A DNA stretch of 14,017 bases from Candidatus Omnitrophota bacterium. Lineage in GTDB: Bacteria > Omnitrophota > Gorgyraeia > Gygaellales > Profunditerraquicolaceae. The stretch covers positions 1 through 14,017 of the forward strand of contig VGKM01000017.1 of assembly GCA_016867005.1 (NCBI GenBank). Reading direction: 5' to 3'. The position numbers were made by a program, and so were the translations under genes. Shown piece after piece: positions 5,240 to 13,577 of this stretch; the first letter of the stretch is position 1, and each line of letters starts with the position of its first letter. Under the pieces are notes generated by a model. The model saw only the letters and a list, made by a program, of their open reading frames with translations. It was not told where the DNA came from and did no database searches.

Positions 5240-7321
5240 ATGCAAGAAAACGTAGTAAGGGCTGCATTTGGTAGTCAGGATTTCATTTTAGAAACCGGTA
5301 AAGTTGCCAAGCAGGCGAATGGTTCTGTTACCGTGCAGTACGGAGGAACAGTCGTATTGGTGACAGCCTGTATGTCAAAAGGCATAAAAGAGGGCCAGGA
5401 TTTCTTCCCCCTTACGGTTGAATACCAGGAAAAGACCTATGCCGCAGGCAGGATTCCCGGCGGATTTTTTAAGAGGGAGGGCCGGCCTTCAGAAAGCGAA
5501 ATCCTCACAGCCAGGCTTATTGACCGTCCAATCCGGCCGTTATTCCCCAAGGGCTTCTTGAACGAAGTACAAATAATCTCCGTGGTGTTATCAAGTGACG
5601 GAGAAAATGACCCGGATATTTTGGCGGTTAACGGCGCCTCCGCAGCACTGATGATATCAGATATTCCTTTTAACGGGCCGCTGGTCTGTTGCAGGGTAGC
5701 CAATGTTGACGGCCGCATCATACTGAATCCTACTTACGCCGAGTTAGAAAAAGCAGATTTGGAAGTGATAATAGCAGCCAACAATAAAGGCGTAGTGATG
5801 CTTGAATCAAAAGCAAAAGAGGTCAATGAAGAGCTTTATATGGAGGCAGTTAATACCGGCAGCAAGGCGCTTGAGGATATGATCCGCCTCCAGGAGGAAT
5901 TTCAAAAGAAGTTCGGAAAAAAGAAGAGCGAAGTAGGGCTTAAGAAAACCGACCCTGAGCTTTTAAAGAAAGTTGAAGATTCTTCAATCGGCCGCTTAAA
6001 AGAGATCTATCAGATCGGCAATAAAGACGAAAGAGAAGAGCAGGTCGACCTTTTGTCGGCTGAATTGCAGGAGAAGCTGGCTTGTGAAACCTGTACTGTC
6101 TCACAGATCAAATCTGCTTTGGTTGAAGTAGAGAAAGAGCAGGTAAGGAATAAGATTTTACTGGAGAATTCCCGTGTTGACGGCAGGTCTTTTACGGAGA
6201 TCAGGCCGATCAGCTGTGAAGTAGCCGTCTTGCCGCGAACACACGGCTCAAGCTTATTTACAAGAGGGCAGACCCAGAGCCTGGCCGTGACCACTCTTGG
6301 CACGGGCGAAGATGAGCAGATGATAGAGGCATTAGAGGGCGAAAAATTTAAATCTTTTATGCTTCACTATAGTTTTCCACCGTTTAGCGTAGGCGAGACC
6401 GCCCCTTTGCGCGGGCCCGGCCGCCGCGAAATAGGGCATGGCGCCCTGGCTGAAAAGGCGCTTCTTGCGGTAATGCCTACCAAGGAAAAATTTCCCTATA
6501 CGATCAGAGTTGTTTCTGAGATCCTTGAATCTAACGGTTCTTCGAGTATGGCAACGGTATGCGCTGCTACTTTGTCTTTGATGGACGCAGGTGTCCCCAT
6601 AAAAGATACGGTTGCCGGCGTTGCTTTGGGCCTGGTCAAGAATGCGACAAAAACAGTCATATTGACCGATATTTCGGGGTTGGAAGACCATTTCGGAGAT
6701 ATGGATTTTAAGGTCGCAGGTACAAGGTCAGGCGTTACTGCAGTGCAGCTGGACCTAAAGATTGACGGCATAGATTTGGGCCTGTTAAAGAAATGCCTTA
6801 TGCAGGCAAAAGACGCAAGGCTGGTTATTCTTGATAAAATGAATGCTTCGCTTGAGAAACCAAGGCAGGAATTGTCGAGTTTTGCGCCGCGCATTGAAGT
6901 ATTGAAGATCAACACTGAAAAAATCGGCGAGCTTATCGGCCCGGGCGGCAAGACCATAAAGGCCATTATCGCTGCTACGGGAGCAAGCATCGACATACAG
7001 GATGATGGTACGGTCCTGGTCGGCTCCACCGATGCGGCAAAGTCAGCCGATGCCATTAAGATGATAAAGGCGATCACCGAAGATGTCGAAGTCGGCCGGA
7101 TTTATATTGCCAAGGTAAAACGTATTATGCCGTTCGGAGCTTTCTGTGAAATTGCCCCCAGAAAAGAAGGGCTGGTGCATGTCTCGGAGCTCTCATCGAC
7201 TTTCGTCAAAAAAGTAGAAGAAGTCGTAAAAATCGGGGATGAATTTAAAGTAAAAGTTATCGGCATAGATGAATTAGGCAGGATCAACTTAAGCAAGAAA
7301 CAAGCTGAAGAAACAAGCTAA
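5240..7321 (+). CDS. pnp: Polyribonucleotide nucleotidyltransferase (PNPase)
   Basis: This is a 693-residue phosphorolytic 3'-to-5' exoribonuclease of the RNA degradation machinery, near the usual 700. The domains are in standard order: first RNase PH domain (about 1-210, with GGFFKREGRPSE at 74-85), helical linker (about 210-305), catalytic RNase PH domain (about 310-540), KH (about 550-610, GPGG loop at 567-570) and S1 (about 615-688). LEDHFGDMDFK (481-491) matches the E. coli active-site segment, so D483, D489 and K491 correspond to D486, D492 and K494. SNGSSSMATVCAATL (431-445) is also conserved. AAAGAAAGG at 5223-5231 is a fair ribosome binding site 8 bases before the ATG. No promoter or terminator is seen between rpsO and pnp, so they are probably cotranscribed. 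The next gene starts two bases after the stop. Confidence 0.97.
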   Translation: MQENVVRAAFGSQDFILETGKVAKQANGSVTVQYGGTVVLVTACMSKGIKEGQDFFPLTVEYQEKTYAAGRIPGGFFKREGRPSESEILTARLIDRPIRPLFPKGFLNEVQIISVVLSSDGENDPDILAVNGASAALMISDIPFNGPLVCCRVANVDGRIILNPTYAELEKADLEVIIAANNKGVVMLESKAKEVNEELYMEAVNTGSKALEDMIRLQEEFQKKFGKKKSEVGLKKTDPELLKKVEDSSIGRLKEIYQIGNKDEREEQVDLLSAELQEKLACETCTVSQIKSALVEVEKEQVRNKILLENSRVDGRSFTEIRPISCEVAVLPRTHGSSLFTRGQTQSLAVTTLGTGEDEQMIEALEGEKFKSFMLHYSFPPFSVGETAPLRGPGRREIGHGALAEKALLAVMPTKEKFPYTIRVVSEILESNGSSSMATVCAATLSLMDAGVPIKDTVAGVALGLVKNATKTVILTDISGLEDHFGDMDFKVAGTRSGVTAVQLDLKIDGIDLGLLKKCLMQAKDARLVILDKMNASLEKPRQELSSFAPRIEVLKINTEKIGELIGPGGKTIKAIIAATGASIDIQDDGTVLVGSTDAAKSADAIKMIKAITEDVEVGRIYIAKVKRIMPFGAFCEIAPRKEGLVHVSELSSTFVKKVEEVVKIGDEFKVKVIGIDELGRINLSKKQAEETS

Positions 7322-7323
7322 AG

Positions 7324-9492
7324 GTGAAAGAAAGAAGACTGAATGAAATTAAAGGCGTTATATTAATAGCGCTGGGCTTATTAATTCTGGCGTCGCTTGT
7401 TTCTTTTACCCCGTATGACCTTTCCTTCTACACCTCTCATCCAAACATTCCACCAAAAAACTGGATCCAGACATTCGGCGCTTATTTAGGCGGCCTGATT
7501 TTATTTCTATTCGGGTGGGCCGGCTATATTGTGCCTTTTTTTGTATTATACCTCGCAGTAAGGATCTTCAGGCATGAAGAGATCGATTTGCGGCTTGCAA
7601 AAGTATTAGGGCTTTTGGTTTTGCTATTATCCATCAGTTCCATTGTCGGCCTAATTAATTCCGGCAATGAAGCCGTGAGATTTTCCTACGGAGGATTTTT
7701 AGGTTTTATTTTATCGAACCTGGCCGTGAATTATTTCGGGCGGTTAGGCGGTTTTATTATTTTTATTGCCCTGGCGCTTCTTTCATTTGCGCTTGCTACA
7801 GAAATAATGATTTCAACTTTCCTGCGTAAGATTTCCGGCAGAGGAAAAGATATTGTTTCAGGGGCGCTTACTTTGAAGTCAAAAGTTAAAGTAAAGATCC
7901 CTCAGGCAAGGCAGGAAAGGCCGCAGGCCAAGCCGAAAATCGTTAATTTCGATGCACAAAAAGAAGAGTTGATAAAGCCATCCCTTGTCTCAAGGCCGAA
8001 GATCCAGATCAAAGAAAAGCCGGAAGCCGCCGTAATAAAAACCAAACCGCCTGAATTAAAGATCGGCGATTACAGTTTACCGGAAATAGGCCTTTTGGAT
8101 GCGCCTCCTCCGGTAGAAGCAAGGCAGCTCAAGGACGATTTAGAATCAAGCGCCCGCGTGCTGGAGGAAACATTAGCCGATTTCGGTATTTCAGTAAAGG
8201 TAACCGATATTGAAAAGGGGCCGGTCATCACCCGTTATGAACTTGAGCCGGCGCCGGGAGTAAAACTGAACCGTATCGTAGCTCTCGGTGATGATATTGC
8301 CTTGGCAATGAAAGCAACATCGGTAAGGATCGTAGCGCCTATCCCGGGTAAAGCCAGGGTTGGCGTCGAAGTGCCAAATTCCAAAGGGAGCCTTGTTTTT
8401 ATAAAAGAATTATTGGCTTCAAATGATTTTCAGGGCTCAAAATATAAGATCCCGCTTGTTTTAGGCAAGGATATCGCAGGCCACCCGGTGATAACTGATT
8501 TAGGAGATATGCCGCATATTTTGATTGCCGGGACCACCGGCTCCGGAAAGACCGTTTGTGTAAACAGCCTGATTTTATCCATGCTTTTTAAATCATCTCC
8601 GAACGAACTGAAATTTGTGATGGTCGATCCGAAAATGGTAGAGCTTATGCCTTTTAACGGCCTGCCGCATCTGATGTCCCCTGTAATTACAGATGCCAAG
8701 AAAGCAGCTGCTGCCCTGGGTTGGGTTGTAGGAGAAATGGAAGACCGGTATCAACTCCTGGCTAAAGAGGCAGCCAGGAACATTGAAATATATAATGAAA
8801 AACAAAATGGCACCAAGATGCCGTATATAATCGTAATCATAGATGAATTGGCAGACCTGATGATGGTCAGCCGGGACCAGATTGAAACAGCGATCACCCG
8901 CCTGGCACAGCTTTCCCGCGCAGTGGGCATACACCTTGTTTTAGCAACCCAGCGTCCTTCCGTAGACGTAGTTACCGGCGTCATCAAGGCAAATTTTCCT
9001 GCGAGGATCTCATTTAAAGTTGCTTCGAAAGTCGATTCGCGTACGGTCCTTGACATGAACGGCGCGGATAAGCTTTTGGGAAAAGGCGACATGCTTTTCT
9101 TGCGCCCCGGCAATGAGAAATTGATCCGCGCCCAGGGCTCTTTGGTAACAGATAAGGAAATTGAGAGGGTAGTAGAATTTATCAAGAATCAGGCACAGCC
9201 GGTCTATAATGAAGATATACTGAAAAGTGAACAGAAAACACGGGGCATAAACGGCGAGAAAGACGAACTTTATGACGAGGCAGTGCGGATTGTTATAGAA
9301 AGCAATCAGGCCTCAGCTTCAATCCTCCAAAGGCGCCTGCGCCTGGGGTATACCCGTGCTGCCCGCATAATCGACGAAATGGAAGTAGATGGCATTGTAG
9401 GGCCTTTTGAAGGAAGCAAACCGCGTAAGATCATAATCGACAGGGAATCGTGGCTCAAAAAAGATATGCTGGGAGAAGGAGAGAATAAATGA
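7324..9492 (+). CDS. ftsK: DNA translocase FtsK/SpoIIIE
   Basis: This 722-residue septal DNA pump helps clear chromosome ends and dimers during division. The N-terminus has four to five membrane helices (about 11-28, 52-80, 92-112, 120-137, 141-163). A basic, Lys/Pro-rich linker (about 165-255) leads into the motor: the alpha subdomain (about 265-385), the RecA-like beta subdomain with Walker A GTTGSGKT (403-410) and Walker B IIVIIDELADLM (502-513), and ATQRPS (541-546). The C-terminal gamma winged helix (about 645-705, ending in the EMEVDGIVGP wing) recognises orienting KOPS-like sequences and contacts XerD in characterised FtsK. The linker is short, so the protein is closer in size to SpoIIIE than to E. 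coli FtsK. The start is GTG two bases after the pnp stop, with only a weak ribosome binding site. The TGA stop overlaps the next ATG. Confidence 0.95.
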   Translation: MKERRLNEIKGVILIALGLLILASLVSFTPYDLSFYTSHPNIPPKNWIQTFGAYLGGLILFLFGWAGYIVPFFVLYLAVRIFRHEEIDLRLAKVLGLLVLLLSISSIVGLINSGNEAVRFSYGGFLGFILSNLAVNYFGRLGGFIIFIALALLSFALATEIMISTFLRKISGRGKDIVSGALTLKSKVKVKIPQARQERPQAKPKIVNFDAQKEELIKPSLVSRPKIQIKEKPEAAVIKTKPPELKIGDYSLPEIGLLDAPPPVEARQLKDDLESSARVLEETLADFGISVKVTDIEKGPVITRYELEPAPGVKLNRIVALGDDIALAMKATSVRIVAPIPGKARVGVEVPNSKGSLVFIKELLASNDFQGSKYKIPLVLGKDIAGHPVITDLGDMPHILIAGTTGSGKTVCVNSLILSMLFKSSPNELKFVMVDPKMVELMPFNGLPHLMSPVITDAKKAAAALGWVVGEMEDRYQLLAKEAARNIEIYNEKQNGTKMPYIIVIIDELADLMMVSRDQIETAITRLAQLSRAVGIHLVLATQRPSVDVVTGVIKANFPARISFKVASKVDSRTVLDMNGADKLLGKGDMLFLRPGNEKLIRAQGSLVTDKEIERVVEFIKNQAQPVYNEDILKSEQKTRGINGEKDELYDEAVRIVIESNQASASILQRRLRLGYTRAARIIDEMEVDGIVGPFEGSKPRKIIIDRESWLKKDMLGEGENK

Positions 9493-10241
9493 GTATAGAA
9501 TCTCCTGGTTTGCGTTTAAAGAAATTGCGCCTTGAAAAGGGCCTGACACTGGATGAGGTGCACAAAAAAACAAAAATCCATCTTAATATCCTTAAGTCAA
9601 TGGAAGAAGATAATCTGGTTAACTTAAACCCTATCTATGTAAAGGGTTTTATCAAGATCTATTGCCGTTTTTTAGGAGCTGATCCCAGAAGTTTTGTCCC
9701 GGATTTTAAAGAGACAATAAGAAAAGCGGAGATCTCTCCGGTAAAAAAAGAAAATAGGTTTAATTTGGCCAATTTAAGGCCGCCTTTTAACATTAAGCCC
9801 TTTCTTATCGGGGCAGGCGTATTGGTTGTAATCTTAGTTTTGTTTAATATAGGTAAAGCTGTTTCTTTGAAAATCTCACAGATTAAGAAAAAAAAGGCGG
9901 CTTCTCCTGCCGCAGCTGCGGTTGTGCCGGGCAAGGCAAAACCTGTTCCTTCGAAAGCCAAGGCCGCCGTGGCAAGCCCGGCTCCCATAAGGCTGGGCAT
10001 CCGCGCTAAAGAAAATTGTTATGTTACGGTCAGATCTGACGGGAAAGTGCTTTTCCAGGGGGTGATAAAAAAAGGAAGATTTGAAAGTTGGCAGGCAAAA
10101 GACAGGTTTGATATATCTGTCAATAACGCTGGGGCAGTGGACCTGGAAATAAACGGAAAAGTCATCTCAAACCTGGGCAGAAAGGGAAGGGCGCTGAAGA
10201 ATATCGTAATTGATAAAGAAGGTTTGAGAATCGGAAGATGA
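9489..10241 (+). CDS. RodZ-like protein: N-terminal HTH, one membrane helix, C-terminal DUF4115
   Basis: The protein has 250 residues. Residues about 7-70 form a Cro/CI-type HTH_25 domain (LRLKKLRLEKGLTLDEVHKK, then YVKGFIKIYCRFLG). A single membrane helix spans about 104-125, followed by an Ala/Pro/Lys linker (135-167) and a C-terminal beta domain of DUF4115 type (about 168-240) with WQAKDRFDISVNNAGAVDL. This is the layout of RodZ, which links MreB filaments to the envelope and supports rod shape. In RodZ the HTH binds MreB rather than DNA. No mreB or rodA is present in the window, so the role is inferred from architecture. AAGGAG at 9476-9481 lies 7 bases before the ATG, and the start overlaps the ftsK stop as ATGA. 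The stop overlaps the rimO start in the same way. Confidence 0.85.
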   Translation: MSIESPGLRLKKLRLEKGLTLDEVHKKTKIHLNILKSMEEDNLVNLNPIYVKGFIKIYCRFLGADPRSFVPDFKETIRKAEISPVKKENRFNLANLRPPFNIKPFLIGAGVLVVILVLFNIGKAVSLKISQIKKKKAASPAAAAVVPGKAKPVPSKAKAAVASPAPIRLGIRAKENCYVTVRSDGKVLFQGVIKKGRFESWQAKDRFDISVNNAGAVDLEINGKVISNLGRKGRALKNIVIDKEGLRIGR

Positions 10242-11488
10242 GCAAGCCGTCTATAGGGATTTTAAGTTTGGGTTGCCCGAGAAATCTGGTTGATTCAGAG
10301 GCCATGATGGGGAGGCTGAAGAAGAAAGGGTACCGCATCAATGATGTAGCTGCTTCTGACATCGCCATAATAAATACGTGCGCTTTTATCAAAGATGCTA
10401 AAAAAGAATCAATAGATACGATCCTTGACCTGATCGAGTTAAAGAAGGAAGGCAGGATCAAAAAGATCGTTGCCTGTGGGTGCCTTGTAGAACGCTACGG
10501 CAAGGTTTTAAAAAAAGAATTGCCCGAGGTGGATGCTTTTATCGGTGCAATGAGTTTAAACCATTCCAAAGAAAGATTCCCCATTACCCCGCTCCATTAT
10601 GCGTACTTAAAGATCTGCGAGAGTTGTACCAATTTCTGCAGTTTTTGTATTATCCCAAAGATCAAAGGTAAATTTAGGAGCGAATCCGCCGATTCTCTTC
10701 TGGAAAAGGTAAAACAATTTGACAGAAACAGGGTATCGGAACTTAATATAATCGGGCAGGATATTACTAGCTATGGGGTTGATCTGTCCGGTAAAAAGAT
10801 GCTGCCCCCGTTTTTAAAAAAAATCCTTAAAACATCAAAGCACATAAAATGGTTCAGGCTGCTTTATTTTTATCCTGACCTCGAAGTTATTGACGGGTTT
10901 TTAGATATAATGAAAGATGACCCAAGGGTGTGCAGGTATATTGATCTGCCTCTGCAGCATATCAATGACCGGGTCCTGAAATTGATGAACAGGCATATTA
11001 CGAAAGTTGAAATCCTGAAGATAATCGAAAGGATAAGGAAGAAGGCCCCTGATGCGGCGATAAGAACAACTTTAATAGTAGGTTTTCCCGGAGAAACAGA
11101 TAAGGATTTCAGTGAGTTATCCGCATTCGTCAAAGAAACAAAATTTGAAAGGTTGGGAGTATTTAGCTATTCCCGCGAAGAAGGCACCCCTGCTTACAGT
11201 TTCAAGCAGCAGGTCCCGGAAGCGGTGAAGTCAGAGCGCCTTGATAAGATCATGCTTATGCAGCAGGAAATCTCTAAGGATAACAATAAAAAGATGCTTA
11301 ACAAAGAAATTAGTGTTATAATGGAAGGCAAAGAAGAGAATAGTTATATTGGCCGCAGCCAATTTGACGCCCCGGAAGTTGACGGGCAGGTTTTCTTGCG
11401 TTCCGCAAGAGTTTTAAAACCGGGGGATATTGTTAAGGCGAAAGTAACAGGTTTTATGGAGTACGATTTAATAGGGGAGCTGGTTTAA
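10238..11488 (+). CDS. rimO: Ribosomal protein S12 methylthiotransferase RimO
   Basis: This 416-residue radical-SAM methylthiotransferase belongs to the RimO branch and is predicted to methylthiolate the conserved Asp of ribosomal protein S12. The N-terminal UPF0004 domain supplies three cluster cysteines, C13 (SLGCPRNLVDSE), C48 (NTCAF) and C82 (ACGC). The radical-SAM motif CTNFCSFC gives C130, C134 and C137. A C-terminal TRAM domain ends in SQFDAPEVDG, typical of RimO rather than MiaB, which usually has a different TRAM and acts on tRNA. SLGCPRNLVDSE and HYAYLK with CIIPKIKG also favour RimO. The segment joining the two cluster domains (about 100-118) is short, and two extra cysteines, C80 and C127, lie near the clusters. 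The gene shares four bases with the rodZ-like gene and one with pgsA. Confidence 0.94.
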   Translation: MSKPSIGILSLGCPRNLVDSEAMMGRLKKKGYRINDVAASDIAIINTCAFIKDAKKESIDTILDLIELKKEGRIKKIVACGCLVERYGKVLKKELPEVDAFIGAMSLNHSKERFPITPLHYAYLKICESCTNFCSFCIIPKIKGKFRSESADSLLEKVKQFDRNRVSELNIIGQDITSYGVDLSGKKMLPPFLKKILKTSKHIKWFRLLYFYPDLEVIDGFLDIMKDDPRVCRYIDLPLQHINDRVLKLMNRHITKVEILKIIERIRKKAPDAAIRTTLIVGFPGETDKDFSELSAFVKETKFERLGVFSYSREEGTPAYSFKQQVPEAVKSERLDKIMLMQQEISKDNNKKMLNKEISVIMEGKEENSYIGRSQFDAPEVDGQVFLRSARVLKPGDIVKAKVTGFMEYDLIGELV

Positions 11489-12066
11489 TGAACATAGCTA
11501 ATAAATTGACCATGTTGCGCATTGTGCTTACTTTTGTATTCATGTTTTTTCTGTTTGTGCACGGGCTTTGGGCAAAAGTAATCGCGCTGGCCATATTCAT
11601 CTTTGCCGCGCTTTCCGATTTTCTTGACGGAAGGATTGCGCAGAAAAGGAACCTGGTTACGGATTTCGGCAAACTCATGGACCCTATCGCTGACAAGGTG
11701 CTTGTTTTAGCGGCATTTGCCGTATTTGTCCAGATGCAGTTGATTGAAGCATGGATGTTTGTCCTGATAATCTTCAGAGAGATATTAATTACTTCCTTAA
11801 GGCTATTTGCGTTGAATAAGGGCAAGGTCTTATCTGCCGCTAAAGCAGGCAAACACAAGACTGTTTCTCAGATGACGGTAATATTTTTGATACTTTGTTT
11901 TATTGTTTTGAAAGAAACAATGCTGACATTTTTTACCTGGAGCCCGGGTTGGCAGCAGTTTTTTGACCTGAGCATATACATCCTGATGCTTATTACGGTA
12001 GCGCTCACCCTCTATTCCGGCCTCTCTTATTTGTGGGATAACCGCAAGATAATCGCCAAGTTATAA
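11488..12066 (+). CDS. pgsA: CDP-diacylglycerol--glycerol-3-phosphate 3-phosphatidyltransferase
   Basis: This 192-residue polytopic membrane enzyme makes phosphatidylglycerophosphate from CDP-diacylglycerol and glycerol-3-phosphate. The N-terminal NKLTMLRI matches the PgsA NxLTxxR start. The CDP-alcohol phosphotransferase motif is present at 44-69: D44, D47-G48, A51, G61, D65 and D69, with correct spacing. The position after A51, normally Arg, is Gln (Q52). About five hydrophobic segments are visible (12-26, 29-43, 71-86, 88-108, 128-142, 158-180). The VTDFGKLMDPIADK segment favours PgsA over cardiolipin or phosphatidylserine synthases. The ATG overlaps the rimO TAA by one base (TAATG). pgpA, which acts on the product, starts 8 bases after the stop. 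Confidence 0.92.
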   Translation: MNIANKLTMLRIVLTFVFMFFLFVHGLWAKVIALAIFIFAALSDFLDGRIAQKRNLVTDFGKLMDPIADKVLVLAAFAVFVQMQLIEAWMFVLIIFREILITSLRLFALNKGKVLSAAKAGKHKTVSQMTVIFLILCFIVLKETMLTFFTWSPGWQQFFDLSIYILMLITVALTLYSGLSYLWDNRKIIAKL

Positions 12067-12074
12067 TTCTTTCT

Positions 12075-12545
12075 ATGGCATTTCATAATCCGATGACAAA
12101 GATTATCAGTACTTTTTTCTATATCGGGTATTTTCCCCTTGTTCCCGGGACTTTCGCCAGCGCCGTAGCCGTTTTAATCTTTTATTTCATTAAAGATAAC
12201 CCCGTTATAACGGCATCGTTTACCCTGGTATTGATAGTCCTGGGTTTTATTTTTACTTCAGGGGCAGAGAAAGTTTTCAGGATGAAGGACCCGAAATACG
12301 TGGTTATAGATGAAGTAGCAGGGATGAGTTTGTCTTTATTGTTTTTGCCTTATTATGACATAAAGGTTTTTGCAATAGGTTTTATTCTTTTTAGGATTTT
12401 AGATACGCTGAAGCCCTTTCCTGCGGCCAGGCTTGAGGATTTAAAGGGAAGTGCAGGGATTATGTGCGATGATTTGATAGCGGGAATTTATGCCAATATA
12501 ATTCTTCAGTGCGTCTTTAGATTTACCTCTTTTATAGCTTCATAA
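12075..12545 (+). CDS. pgpA: Phosphatidylglycerophosphatase A
   Basis: This 156-residue membrane phosphatase is predicted to remove the phosphate from phosphatidylglycerophosphate to give phosphatidylglycerol, the step after PgsA. Family motifs are all visible: PLVPGTFAS (21-29), VIDEVAGM (77-84), FRILDTLKPFP (106-116) and GIMCDDLIAG (128-137). The acidic residues D79, E80, D110, D132 and D133 are the likely metal-dependent active site. Three to four hydrophobic helices are seen. No good ribosome binding site precedes the ATG at 12075 or the alternative at 12093, so expression may rely on coupling to pgsA. The last 40 bases overlap the convergent thpR gene, and no U-rich terminator is seen after the stop. 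Confidence 0.92.
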   Translation: MAFHNPMTKIISTFFYIGYFPLVPGTFASAVAVLIFYFIKDNPVITASFTLVLIVLGFIFTSGAEKVFRMKDPKYVVIDEVAGMSLSLLFLPYYDIKVFAIGFILFRILDTLKPFPAARLEDLKGSAGIMCDDLIAGIYANIILQCVFRFTSFIAS

Positions 12546-13078
12546 GTAGGCCCTTTTGGAGAAAGAGTACTTTTAAAAAGTACAATCTTTGAAACCATAA
12601 AATTCATATCTGTTCCTTCAAAATAATCCGTAAACTCGTTTAATCTTGTACTCAAATCCTTCAGGTTCTTCAAAGACCTTACCCTGCCGATTGTAATATG
12701 CGATTCAAACTCCCTTTTTTCTTTGGGAATACCGGTTTTTTCGATTTCCTCTTCCAATAACCCAGCGATTTCTTTTGTTTCTTTTTCGCCTTGCCTGATC
12801 CCAACCCAGATGACTTTCGGATAATCGATTTTAGGGAAGGCCCCTAAGGAGGCGATATCCGCGCTGAAGGCGCAAGTTTCTTTTACAGCGTTTTCTATCG
12901 CACGATAAACTTTGGATAAGTTATCCTCATCAACTTCCCCCAGGAATTTTAAAGTTAAATGGATGTTGTCTGTTTGTACCCATTTGACATCTGCCCCGTA
13001 TCCTTTTAACTTTTCCTGGAGCAGAAGAAGGTGTTTTTTGGTTTGTTCGGGGATGGGAATTGCAATAAAGGCCCTCAT
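12506..13078 (-). CDS. thpR: RNA 2',3'-cyclic phosphodiesterase (LigT/2H family)
   Basis: This 190-residue two-histidine phosphoesterase carries both HxTx motifs: HLTL at 40-43 and HITI at 127-130. It starts MRAFIAIPIP, the typical ThpR opening (RxFIAI), and has KFLGEVDEDNL and the ending FKSTLSPKGPTYEAI (168-182). Characterised members hydrolyse RNA 2',3'-cyclic phosphate ends to 2'-phosphates and can join tRNA halves in vitro; the in vivo role is unsettled. The gene is the second in a minus-strand operon: its ATG overlaps the TGA of cinA as ATGA. The 3' end runs 40 bases into pgpA on the opposite strand. The stop is TGA. Confidence 0.92.
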   Translation of the reverse strand: MRAFIAIPIPEQTKKHLLLLQEKLKGYGADVKWVQTDNIHLTLKFLGEVDEDNLSKVYRAIENAVKETCAFSADIASLGAFPKIDYPKVIWVGIRQGEKETKEIAGLLEEEIEKTGIPKEKREFESHITIGRVRSLKNLKDLSTRLNEFTDYFEGTDMNFMVSKIVLFKSTLSPKGPTYEAIKEVNLKTH

Positions 13079-13569
13079 TCGCGCCTCGGCTTCGCAGCCA
13101 TACGCGCGGCGCTTAACAATTTTAAACTTTCCAAAGCCGATTTTTTCCTGATGCTTTTTCTGTTGCCTGAGAACCTAAATTTCTTACAAACTGCTATTTT
13201 TTTACTTGCAACCGCGATAAAAACAGTCCCGACTGGTTTGGCGGAGGTGCCGCCACCGGGCCCTGCAATACCGGTAATCCCGATACCGAAATCAGTATTT
13301 GCCAGGCGCCTGACGCCTTCAGCCAGGAATAGCGCGGTTTCGGCTGAAACCGCTCCGTTTTTGGAGATAATGCCGGCAGGTACTTTTAACAATTCTATTT
13401 TTGTTTTGTTGCTGTAAGCGACAATCCCCAGGACAAAATATCCGGAGCTGCCGGGTAGTTCTGTGAGGAGATAGGAGGTAAGCCCTCCGGTGCAGGATTC
13501 AGCTACTGCTATTGTAGATCTGCTTTTTAAGAGGGCGCTATGTGTTTGCCTTATAATAGCATTATCCAT
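13075..13569 (-). CDS. CinA C-terminal-domain protein, nicotinamide-nucleotide amidohydrolase (PncC type)
   Basis: At 164 residues this is the stand-alone CinA C-terminal domain, without the N-terminal MoaB-like domain of full-length CinA. AESCTGG (23-29) carries the likely nucleophile Ser25. GIVAYSNKTK (48-57), GAVSAETA (72-79) and GITGIAGPGGGT (97-108) are all family signatures, and the C-terminal FSGNRKSIRKKSA fits. Characterised relatives (E. coli PncC/YgaD) deamidate NMN to nicotinate mononucleotide in NAD salvage. The ATG at 13569 lies only about two bases from the transcript start predicted from the minus-strand promoter, so the mRNA may be leaderless. It shares four bases with thpR downstream. 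Other names in use are cinA and pncC. Confidence 0.9.
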   Translation of the reverse strand: MDNAIIRQTHSALLKSRSTIAVAESCTGGLTSYLLTELPGSSGYFVLGIVAYSNKTKIELLKVPAGIISKNGAVSAETALFLAEGVRRLANTDFGIGITGIAGPGGGTSAKPVGTVFIAVASKKIAVCKKFRFSGNRKSIRKKSALESLKLLSAARMAAKPRRE

Positions 13570-13577
13570 ATACCTAT

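Noticed and set aside
6496..7077. Long minus-strand open frame (193 codons) inside pnp
   Set aside because: It is antisense to the conserved catalytic and KH regions of PNPase, has no recognisable domain, and is best explained as a shadow of codon composition.
8751..9185. Minus-strand open frame of 144 codons inside ftsK
   Set aside because: It overlaps the conserved FtsK motor domain on the opposite strand and shows no domain or ribosome binding site.
9489..10241. HTH protein as a DNA-binding transcription factor
   Set aside because: The HTH_25, single membrane helix and DUF4115 layout is that of RodZ, where the HTH contacts MreB, so a regulator call is not supported.
12567..12583. Palindrome GTACTTTTAAAAAGTAC near the convergent gene ends, as a terminator
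   Set aside because: It has almost no loop, is very AT-rich, lies inside thpR coding sequence (VLFKSTL) and has no following U-run.
13031..13417. Plus-strand open frame of 128 codons opposite cinA
   Set aside because: It is antisense to the conserved CinA signatures and lacks any domain or start signal.
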